From NCBI GenBank assembly GCA_022402405.1, contig JAKRSG010000168.1, positions 1-16,059 on the forward strand: a stretch of DNA of 16,059 bases. The letters are read 5' to 3'. The position numbers and the translations under genes are program-made. How positions within the stretch are numbered: position 1 is the first letter of the stretch; every line of letters begins with the position of its first letter. This document shows positions 7,016 to 13,873 of this stretch, in pieces. This DNA comes from Bacteroidia bacterium (lineage in GTDB: Bacteria; Bacteroidota; Bacteroidia; UKL13-3). Under the pieces are notes generated by a model. The model saw only the letters and a list, made by a program, of their open reading frames with translations, made no database searches and was not told the origin of the DNA.

Positions 7016-9659
7016 AATTTAAAATAGGCAAATCAATTTCAAAACTAGTTGACCAAATTCCACCAATACCATGGGGACCTTGTTCGTCATCAATCTCTAG
7101 AGTACCTTTATGTTTTTGAATAATTTGATTAATTAACCAACCACCAAAACCATTGCCAGCTTTAGGCCCTGCTTTACTGCCTTTCCGTACAAACATATCT
7201 TGAGTAAAATCCTCAGGAAGCCTTTTACCATTATTAGAAATACTAATTAAAAACCTAGGTTCATCCATAACATTGCCGTAGCAATCCACACTAATTAAAT
7301 TATTTTCTCTAAAATCAGACTCAAAGGCATGTTCAATAGCATTCTCAATGATATTATTAAACATGTCTTTTAATAGATTTTTGTTCCCCTTAATAAAGAC
7401 CCTTACCTCGTTTCCTTCGGAATCTAAAAAATCATCTTTTCCAGCTGTTAAGGAAATTTCAAAAAGACGATTAGGGTTATTTAAGATTTCATTCACCCAT
7501 TCAGTAATAAATGGAATAATTTCGATTGATTCCATTAAGGCGTCTTGTATAGATGAATCGCCTTGTGAATTTCTCTGCGTATCTGATGAAATTTTATCAA
7601 TATCACGCTCCATGGAATGAATTAATTTTGCGAGCGTTAAACTAGACTTAGCACTTTCTTTTAAGTCTAATAATTCTGGATGGTAAACCTTTATTTGACC
7701 TTCAAAAATGTTTTTAAACTTTTTAAATGACCCTCTTAAATTGGCTAGATTACCTGCAATCGAATGGCGTAAGAAGTTATTTTGTTCTGCAACTTCATTC
7801 AATTCTAACTGTTTTTCATTTTTGGCAAATGTTTCAAACAATTTTATATCCTTATATATTTCGATAATTCCAGCAATTTTCGCCTTTTGTTCTTTAATAG
7901 ATGGCAACTTTATAAGCACCTGCATCAAATCTTCTTTCCTAATAACAGGCATAACATCTGAACTGCTGCGAAAAGAATTAAGTTGTTCAATTACATAATC
8001 GGAATGCAATTCATTAACTAAATAAGCAATATCAACCAGCGACACATTTACTTGGCAAGATAAAACATCTTGATTTCTATAGATAACCTCACCATTAAAA
8101 TCGAAATAGGTTGGTTTTAAAGTTTTCCAACGCATAGCTAAGAGTAGGCATGATTCAGCTACTTGATAGGTTCCATACTTTTTTATTTCTGCCTCATCAA
8201 TGGTAGAAGCATCAAGAATAAAATCAATTCTATCATTTTTCAAATCACGTATCCGTATGCTTTTACCTTTGGTAGGTAGACTATCCTTTTTAACTTCTAT
8301 TAATTTGAGCAAATCACCCAGTTTTACGAGATTTTCGTTTTCAAAAACATCAATTTGTCTTTGGAAAAACCTAGGAACATTAATATTGTAATTAGATTCC
8401 TTGATTTGATTTAGCTCTATAATGCGTTCTACGTCCTTATTCTTTGGATTTTTATTTGATGAGTTATATTCTCCAGTTGGCTCATTCATTATAAAAGGGT
8501 CTCTATCAAAAAAATATTCTTTATCATTTTGTAGGATTAGAGAACACAATTTTGAATCATTTAAAATTTTACCCTTTGAGCCTTTAGGTTCAACAAATGT
8601 ATCGGCCTTAATAAATCGAATAAATCCAGGTCTAATTTTTCTTTTATTGATTAATAACACAATGAATGGGATACCAGTATTAGGTAATATACCTCCTGGG
8701 ATTGAGATAATGGTATCAATTAAGTCTTTATCAACAAGAAATTTTCGAATATCATGTTCCTGCTTTACATGGCTATATAAGAAGCTCATAGGCAAAAGTG
8801 CCGCTAGTTTTCCATTTTCATTTAACGACTGTAACCCTCTTAAAATAATATGCTGTTCAACAGTTTTGATAACAGGTAGGCTATTTTCTGATTGTTTTTC
8901 AATCTTCATTCTAAATGGAGGACTTGAAACAATAAAGTCAAATTTCTCTGAATCATTTGGCCAATTCATTACTGAATCCTCCAAAACATAATTTTGACAA
9001 TTTTGCCTGCCAAAAGCCAATAATCTTAGGGAGCCTAAAGCCCAAATTTTTCGATTAATTTCTTGGGCAAAATAACCATTATTTGACTCTGAATATATAC
9101 CTAAAGAAGCCAAACCAGCAAAGGGGTTAAAAATCTTTGAATCTTCTTTTAAGTCTGCCAAGGCAAGCATAAATCTGGTTACTTCAATTGGCTGAATAAA
9201 TTCGCCAAATGATCTTTTATGCGCTTCTAAATATTCATACAATATTTTATCAAAGACCAATGGAAAATTCTGCTTTAATATTTCTTTATCAATCGCATTT
9301 AATCCAAATAATTTTAATGAGATCTCATGTAAAACGTTACTTTCAAGTATTGAAATTCTATCATCCAGAATTGAGAGGATTTTCTCGTAAGTGATGTAAA
9401 TTCGGCTCAAATCACTATTAACCTTAAATTTTTGAATCCATCTGTCAAACGACTCTTTATCCTTAAGGTCAGCTTGATTTAGTAACCCATCTTTGTGTAA
9501 TGATAGAAATAATAAACCTATTGATAATAGATCCTCCACGGAATTTAAATGTTTAGTATTTCTAAATACATCTAAAAACCTGTAAATACTGAATTCTAAA
9601 TATTCTAATTCATTATGATAATTAACCTCTCTCATAGCGTATAAATTTTTACTCAACAA
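6999..9659 (-). CDS. DNA methyltransferase - target recognition - histidine kinase fusion
   Basis: The 886-aa protein joins three modules. Residues about 1-430 resemble HsdM: a helical N-terminus, motif I-like NPFAGLAS (178-185), catalytic motif IV as SSPPF (245-249; HsdM normally has NPPF/Y), then the typical LLPMSFLYS and ISIPGGILPNTGIPF stretches. Residues about 440-605 resemble one HsdS target-recognition half (VKLGDLLKLI ... KLPSIKEQKAKI). Residues about 620-880 are a histidine kinase: DHp helix with FLRHSIAGNL (His632), N-box NNIIENAIEHAF (768-779), SNNGKRLP in the G1 position, and GNGFGGWL (835-842) as G2. The G1 Asp is Asn, a variant that I recall from other kinases. It has no membrane segment, so it is a cytoplasmic sensor. 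It overlaps the receiver gene; no HsdR is near. Whether methylation activity remains is open. Confidence 0.85.
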   Translation of the reverse strand: MLSKNLYAMREVNYHNELEYLEFSIYRFLDVFRNTKHLNSVEDLLSIGLLFLSLHKDGLLNQADLKDKESFDRWIQKFKVNSDLSRIYITYEKILSILDDRISILESNVLHEISLKLFGLNAIDKEILKQNFPLVFDKILYEYLEAHKRSFGEFIQPIEVTRFMLALADLKEDSKIFNPFAGLASLGIYSESNNGYFAQEINRKIWALGSLRLLAFGRQNCQNYVLEDSVMNWPNDSEKFDFIVSSPPFRMKIEKQSENSLPVIKTVEQHIILRGLQSLNENGKLAALLPMSFLYSHVKQEHDIRKFLVDKDLIDTIISIPGGILPNTGIPFIVLLINKRKIRPGFIRFIKADTFVEPKGSKGKILNDSKLCSLILQNDKEYFFDRDPFIMNEPTGEYNSSNKNPKNKDVERIIELNQIKESNYNINVPRFFQRQIDVFENENLVKLGDLLKLIEVKKDSLPTKGKSIRIRDLKNDRIDFILDASTIDEAEIKKYGTYQVAESCLLLAMRWKTLKPTYFDFNGEVIYRNQDVLSCQVNVSLVDIAYLVNELHSDYVIEQLNSFRSSSDVMPVIRKEDLMQVLIKLPSIKEQKAKIAGIIEIYKDIKLFETFAKNEKQLELNEVAEQNNFLRHSIAGNLANLRGSFKKFKNIFEGQIKVYHPELLDLKESAKSSLTLAKLIHSMERDIDKISSDTQRNSQGDSSIQDALMESIEIIPFITEWVNEILNNPNRLFEISLTAGKDDFLDSEGNEVRVFIKGNKNLLKDMFNNIIENAIEHAFESDFRENNLISVDCYGNVMDEPRFLISISNNGKRLPEDFTQDMFVRKGSKAGPKAGNGFGGWLINQIIQKHKGTLEIDDEQGPHGIGGIWSTSFEIDLPILNYEKYE

Positions 9660-9693
9660 AGGTTAAACCCATTTGTGCAATACAAGTGCATAG

Positions 9694-10704
9694 TTAATTA
9701 TATTTATTGTAAACTGCTTGAGAAAGACTTTTAAACTTTTCCCTAAGTATTTCTGGTTCCAATACCTCTAATGCATCCATGTGAGAAAATAGCAATGCTA
9801 TTAATTCATAATTTATCTGGACATTGAGTTCAATTATCACATCCTTATCAGTTTTACTTTTTATTTTTTGTGAACCATGTAATGGCTTGCTTTCAATGTA
9901 AGGCCAAATCTCTTTACTTAATTTAATTAGTACTTTTTCAGTTGAGACATTTTTCTGAACAGTCACCCCAATTACATCCTCAAAATATTCATCGAAGTTT
10001 ACATTTGCGTTCTTGAGATATGTTGTTTTAGATTCTTCAAATTCAATAATTCTATCAAGAGCAAAATTTGTAATGGACGAATATTCATGGTTTAATCCAA
10101 ATAGAAACCAACGATTATTGTATTGTTTCAAATACCAAGGATGAAAGATTACTTGTATGGGAGTTTCTTGCCTATAGCTTTGATAAGATAATTTTAAAGC
10201 AATTTCATGTTGTATGGCATTAAAAATACCTGTGAAGTGATTCAAACCTTTTAGAAAAGGGTTTTGTTCAAATCCAACTGTCGATTGAATATTTCCTTTC
10301 AATTTAAAGGTATCTTCAAGCCTAATTCGCATTTCTTCCAACCATTCAAATTGAGGCATTCCTTGAAATCGAGTTAAAATAGCCAAGGTCTCTTTCAGTT
10401 GTTCTGCCTCAGCATGGTTAATTCCAATATTTCTGATAGAAAAAGACTTATCAGAATACCTATAAAAAACCTTTCTACCCTCTTTAAATCTTTCAAGCGG
10501 GATTGACCAACCTTGTTCGCTTTCCATAAACGTTATATCGTCGAAGACTTGCCTTCTTTTTACCCCCTCTTCAATTCCGGCAAAATCATAAATGGCTTTA
10601 TTACAAGCAAGAATCAAATCTTCAATAAAAAATTTCCTGCCATAGTTACTAAAACATTTGTCGAGGGCATGATATCTTATTGTTGCGTGTTTATTTGTTG
10701 CCAT
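9694..10704 (-). CDS. WYL-domain transcriptional regulator
   Basis: The 336-aa protein has the signature motif literally: HPWYLKQYNNRWFLFG at residues 188-203, followed by TNFALDRI (212-219), which defines a WYL domain (about 155-225). The C-terminal part (about 250-336) fits the WCX extension. The N-terminal 90 residues should contain the DNA-binding winged helix; ATIRYHALDKCFSNYG is the likely first helix. WYL proteins sense ligands, often nucleic acids or nucleotides, and regulate defence and DNA-damage genes. This gene lies 70 bases after the GIY-YIG gene and 34 bases before the methyltransferase-kinase gene, so it is inside the operon and may control it. A second WYL protein at 15086 has a clearly different sequence. 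Family sure; ligand and target unknown. Confidence 0.88.
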   Translation of the reverse strand: MATNKHATIRYHALDKCFSNYGRKFFIEDLILACNKAIYDFAGIEEGVKRRQVFDDITFMESEQGWSIPLERFKEGRKVFYRYSDKSFSIRNIGINHAEAEQLKETLAILTRFQGMPQFEWLEEMRIRLEDTFKLKGNIQSTVGFEQNPFLKGLNHFTGIFNAIQHEIALKLSYQSYRQETPIQVIFHPWYLKQYNNRWFLFGLNHEYSSITNFALDRIIEFEESKTTYLKNANVNFDEYFEDVIGVTVQKNVSTEKVLIKLSKEIWPYIESKPLHGSQKIKSKTDKDVIIELNVQINYELIALLFSHMDALEVLEPEILREKFKSLSQAVYNKYN

Positions 10705-10774
10705 AATTAAATAGTAGGCTTAATAATTGGATTGTTTGATATTTGGTTTTTGGCTTCATTTAACTTGGTTGTAT

Positions 10775-11644
10775 TCATTGTTCGTTTGCAATACGAACAC
10801 ATTCTTTTCTCAATTCTGAAAGTAGTTGAAGTGCCATTGGATTTTTTGCAAGATTTATTAATGGTCTATATTTAGTTATCAGCCTTGTTTCCATACTTTC
10901 AAAATCACCACTAAACTCAACCCAGTTTACTTGTAAGTTTTCATTTATCCAATTAATAATTTTCCGCTCATCTGTTGGTGCAAACTTGTAATTTCTTTTG
11001 TTCGCTTTTGTTGTTAGCGAACTTTTTGGTGGTCGGTGCCCAAGCACTGCACCAATACTGCGAAAAAATGTCCCATGTCCCTTTGCGCGCAGTTCTTGAT
11101 TTAAAAACCGTTTATTCAAACTCTCTGTAGCAATACCAATGTAAATAATATTGTGTATTCTTTCCTCTAAAAATGAATCAAATGGTTTTGGAAGTGCATT
11201 TATATCAGAAATACGAATACAATAAATACCAGAACTGTGAGGAACCAAATTGTCGATTACAGTTGCACTTTTAAAATTCTTTTCATTCATCAAGCTTTTT
11301 TCAATCTGCGAAATATCAATTGAAGCAACTTGTGTTGTTTTAACAACTCGAGCAGGCTTTTCATTTTTAACTGGATTGTCAATTGTTGGAGCATTTCTAG
11401 AATTATACTTACTAGAATGTGGAATTGTCCAGGCTGAGCCTTTGCCAGCAGATTGAAAGGCATGAGGAAATTTGCCATCACGAAGTAATTTTCGAAGAGG
11501 TTTGCCAGGTCTATCGCCGCTATCCTCTAGCAGGCCTGCTTTTGCAAGAACAGCATTTGCCTCAACAGGGTCAACACTTTGTTTACCAGACCGAGTTAAA
11601 TAGGTATCCAAATAATTGATTATTGCTTTAATATTTTTACTCAT
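10775..11644 (-). CDS. GIY-YIG nuclease-family protein
   Basis: Residues about 137-270 of this 289-aa protein carry the GIY-YIG nuclease signature in order: SGIYCI (138-143), IIYIG (166-170), Arg179 in NKRF, the metal-binding Glu252 in METRLI, and Asn264/Asn268 in PLINLAKNP. All catalytic positions are present, so it is probably an active endonuclease. The first 75 residues look like a separate small helical, DNA-binding-type domain (EANAVLAKAGLLE ... GKPLRKLLRDGKF ... GSAWTIP), joined by a variable linker. It is the first gene of the four-gene operon, about 200 bases after the promoter in repeat copy 2. Its position makes it the best candidate for the nuclease effector of the methyltransferase-kinase system. 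No intron or homing context is seen. Confidence 0.85.
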   Translation of the reverse strand: MSKNIKAIINYLDTYLTRSGKQSVDPVEANAVLAKAGLLEDSGDRPGKPLRKLLRDGKFPHAFQSAGKGSAWTIPHSSKYNSRNAPTIDNPVKNEKPARVVKTTQVASIDISQIEKSLMNEKNFKSATVIDNLVPHSSGIYCIRISDINALPKPFDSFLEERIHNIIYIGIATESLNKRFLNQELRAKGHGTFFRSIGAVLGHRPPKSSLTTKANKRNYKFAPTDERKIINWINENLQVNWVEFSGDFESMETRLITKYRPLINLAKNPMALQLLSELRKECVRIANEQ

Positions 11645-11847
11645 TATCTATTTTTTGATGCTTTAGGAGCCCTTAAATTATGCTTTTTTTCTTTGGTTTT
11701 GGTGATTATTGAAACCCAAAGTTGAACCAAAACTTTCAAGATTTTGATTTGAACAAAATGTCTAACAAAAATAAACTATTTAAATAAAAGCTTGATTTCG
11801 GATACTCTATAATACATTTTCATAGGTTTATTTATCTTTTGGTTCAG

Positions 11848-11878
11848 CCAAAATAAATATTATGCGTTAAAAAGCAAG
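11848..11878 (-). promoter_or_regulatory. Bacteroidota-type promoter, repeat copy 2
   Basis: On the minus strand, CTTG, then 19 bases, then TATTTTGG, followed by the same TTTTGG-5 nt-CCAAAA inverted repeat as in copy 1. It lies about 200 bases upstream of the GIY-YIG gene and would drive the whole four-gene operon. The upstream box has C in place of the first T of TTTG. Confidence 0.58.
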
Positions 11879-11940
11879 GTTTAGTAAATTATTAAATACA
11901 AGCTTTCACTGCTGTTTAGAAAAATTTCCTTCCATTCAAA

Positions 11941-12095
11941 AAGGTCCTTCGCTCCACTGCGTTGCGCTCTGGATGACCCCGTTATAGGGCTCAAGGGCAG
12001 GGAGAATAGAGGCAGCGAAGCTGCCTCTATTCTCCCTGCTTATTTGTTACAGAATATTGTCTTTCTGAGCGCAACGCAGTGGAGCGAAGAACCTT
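11941..12095. repeat. Palindromic REPIN/MITE-like element with nested hairpin, copy 2
   Basis: Outer arms of 22 perfectly complementary bases (11948-11969 and 12067-12088) extend, past two mismatches, by a further five pairs (AAGGT/ACCTT). Nested inside is a perfect 20-bp stem (11997-12016 with 12020-12039) and a GAA loop. The tip reads GCGAAGC, a sequence known to form an exceptionally stable single-strand DNA mini-hairpin. The structure is intergenic and could terminate transcription or be a mobile palindrome. Confidence 0.85.
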
Positions 12096-12470
12096 AAAGT
12101 TTGAAGTTGGATTTCCCTAAACTGTAGTGGGTTTGATTATACTAAAGTCGTATTGGCTAATTCAATAGAATACTATCTCAAATTTTAGGTTTAGGGATGT
12201 AAAGAATTATCAAAACATGCAAATTTTGATTGTTTACATCTTAGATGTTTAAATACTTTTATTGGTTCTTTGTATAGTTTTAATAGGGTAAGTTGGTGCT
12301 ATGATTATGGTAATGTGTTTTTAATATTGGTTTGGCGCCTTGCACAGTTGCCGCAAAAGGATGCCTCAGCTATCGGTAAGATTATAATATTCTTGGCGAA
12401 ATCAAATTATTCAAACAGCACTAGGGCGGCAATTGCGCAAAACACCTATTTTAACTAGTACATTTATTTG

Positions 12471-13019
12471 TTACCATTTAGTGTCTAGATTCCATATGCA
12501 GTAATCAAAGTCGATAAATGTCTTGCGAGACTTTATTATTGGCTTAGTGTTATACACCCGAATACAATCATATTGTCCTTGTTTATTTTTATTACAAGTT
12601 ACTTCGCTATGACCAGTACTGATAAATCTAACTATAGAAGAGTCTGCATTTATGAAAGTTTTGTCGGAGCCAAGTATAGTGAGACTACCGTCGACTCCAT
12701 ATATTTCAGTAACTGTATTGCATTTTGAAGTGTCAGTGCAAACGAAACAATTATCGTTGTTATAGTACCTCTAGACTCCAATTTTTTTTCCTGCCTTATA
12801 ATTCCCAGTGTTTACAATTCTTCTGCGGCCATTAATATCATAAAAGTACTTTACCCATAATCCTGTTTTTTGTCCAGTTGAGTCAAACTTGTTTATTGCA
12901 CTATCCTGGGCGTGTTTAAAAGGCAAGGTAAGGCTTTGGGCAGATGTTGTAAAAGAGAACAAAAGACATAATATTATTGATAGATTTTTCAAATGTCTTG
13001 TTTGTGTTAGTGCTAACAT
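12471..13019 (-). pseudogene. Secreted MORN/YwqK-like protein, interrupted by an in-frame TAG
   Basis: An ATG at 13019 opens a signal-peptide-like start (MLALTQTRHLKN, hydrophobic core SIILCLLFSFTTSA, then AQS) followed by MORN/YwqK-like text, GLWVKYFYD and GNYKAGKKIGV. Translation then meets TAG at 12771-12773, where this repeat type expects Trp (KKIGVWRYY). The same frame then stays open for 99 more codons (RYYNNDNCFVCTDTSKC ... DYCIWNLDTKW) to TAA at 12471-12473. A single TGG-to-TAG change (+ strand C to T at 12772) explains this; the intact protein would have 182 residues. An upstream ATG at 13124 (MKANLNY...) in the same frame is an alternative start lying in the repeated leader. The function of the intact protein is unknown; it was probably periplasmic or secreted. 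A sequencing error is the main alternative. Confidence 0.72.
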
Positions 13020-13190
13020 GTTTATTTCCAACCCACCAATTACTACTATTAAACCACCTATCAAACCCATTCTGCAAGCAATAATCTCAGAAAGTATATT
13101 ATTATAATTTAGGTTTGCTTTCATGGCTATCAGTTTACATTTTGGTTCAGCCAAAATAAATAATATGCTTTTAAAAACAAAGTTTATTAG
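13012..13190. repeat. Partial third copy of the leader/promoter repeat
   Basis: These bases match 5249-5425 with scattered substitutions and small gaps: GCTAACAT, TTTATTTCCAACCC, ATAATCTCAG, TTTCATGGCT and TTTTGGTTCAGCCAAAATAAA occur in the same order. The palindromic half of the repeat is absent to the right, where the sequence becomes unrelated. The copy includes the first codons of the broken MORN-like gene, showing that the duplicated unit ran from regulatory DNA into coding DNA. Confidence 0.82.
13151..13181 (-). promoter_or_regulatory. Bacteroidota-type promoter, repeat copy 3
   Basis: On the minus strand TTTG, 19 bases, TATTTTGG, then the TTTTGG-5 nt-CCAAAA inverted repeat. The spacer sequence differs from the other copies while both boxes and the spacing are kept, which supports selection on the boxes. 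It points into the broken MORN-like gene. Confidence 0.6.
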
Positions 13191-13415
13191 TGTATCAAGT
13201 ATTAGTATTCTCCGCTGCGTGGATAGTTTTTAATTAGCAAATGACATAGTTTCATCAATGGAATTTTCAGGTAAAGCATTTCAAATCTTCTAAAAAAAAA
13301 CACAACAAATTTTACAGCGACATACTTTGGCGTGGTAAGCAAAGACCTTTGTGATTGGAGATAAAGATTAATATAAATCGAGTCTAAAATAATTCACTTA
13401 TAACTGTTAAACTAT

Positions 13416-13823
13416 ATGAACTTAAAAACAACATTCCAAGGTCGTAAGGCTGAGATAATAATTGCAGGGGTGGAAATAAATCACTCGAGTGCTTTTCAAT
13501 TTGCCTTGAGCAAATTTGCCAAAGAAAATTTTATTGCCGAGATAGAAAGGCTAGATAAGGATATTGAATTGGCTCAGGCATTAGTATTAATTACGAAACA
13601 TATAGATGAGATATTTGCGATTATTAGGGGCAGTGAAAATCCTGAATTGGCTAAGGAGAAAATAGCAAAGCAATTTACTATAAAAGCAGAGCACATTCGG
13701 GTTTATATGGATATGGGGGTATCAGACATTATTTCCATTGATTTCAGTACTATTTCAACTATCCTTTTGGCTCAGAGGAAACAATACCAAAGCATATTGG
13801 AAGAGTATTATGCGAGAGATTAG
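13416..13823 (+). CDS. Small protein resembling the GyrA/ParC helical gate segment
   Basis: The middle of this 135-aa protein (about 40-110) reads like the long helices and C-gate of type II topoisomerase A subunits: IERLDKDIELAQALVLITKHIDEIFAIIRGSENPELAKEKIAKQF corresponds, in segments, to the GyrA stretch with DEVIALIR, a charged helix, then a QA.ILDM-like turn, here AEHIRVYMDM. The catalytic tyrosine domain, the tower and the DNA-wrapping C-terminal domain of GyrA are absent, since full GyrA exceeds 800 residues. It is therefore a free-standing piece, either a degraded topoisomerase or a small protein that kept this fold. It starts a plus-strand run and ends 50 bases before the ATG of the nuclease gene, so the two are probably co-transcribed. 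Similarity is judged by eye. Confidence 0.6.
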   Translation: MNLKTTFQGRKAEIIIAGVEINHSSAFQFALSKFAKENFIAEIERLDKDIELAQALVLITKHIDEIFAIIRGSENPELAKEKIAKQFTIKAEHIRVYMDMGVSDIISIDFSTISTILLAQRKQYQSILEEYYARD

Positions 13824-13873
13824 AAAACTTGTTTATATTGTACCAGCACTTTATTAAAATAAATACACGAAAA

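Larger units (their letters stand above)
11835..12283. repeat. Long imperfect direct repeat, copy 2
   Basis: This copy of about 450 bases matches 5375-5783 over its whole length, in the same orientation, and is about 40 bases longer, mostly because of a complete extra hairpin (11997-12039). It contains the promoter for the GIY-YIG operon. The part next to the GIY-YIG gene (11645-11834) is diverged from the equivalent parts of copies 1 and 3 and holds only a 15-codon frame starting MKMYYRVSEI. The remaining stretch up to the broken gene (12284-12470) contains no feature I can support. Confidence 0.88.

Noticed and set aside
8422..8991. 189-codon open frame on the plus strand
   Set aside because: It lies entirely antisense to the methyltransferase part of the fusion protein, whose motifs are clear, and its own product shows no motif.
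6999..9659. Classical type I restriction-modification locus
   Set aside because: There is no HsdR translocase, the recognition part is a single half fused to the methyltransferase, and a histidine kinase occupies the C-terminus.
12270..12458. 62-codon plus-strand frame beginning MYSFNRVSW
   Set aside because: It starts inside the tail of the repeat, has no recognisable motif and no promoter; probably chance.
12771..12773. Programmed readthrough or recoding of TAG
   Set aside because: No recoding structure or tRNA is visible, and a single TGG-to-TAG change is a simpler explanation.
5249..13190. Integron-like cassette array with attC sites
   Set aside because: The units share repeats and orientation, but the repeats are far longer than attC sites, no integrase is present, and the palindrome lacks the usual attC core boxes.
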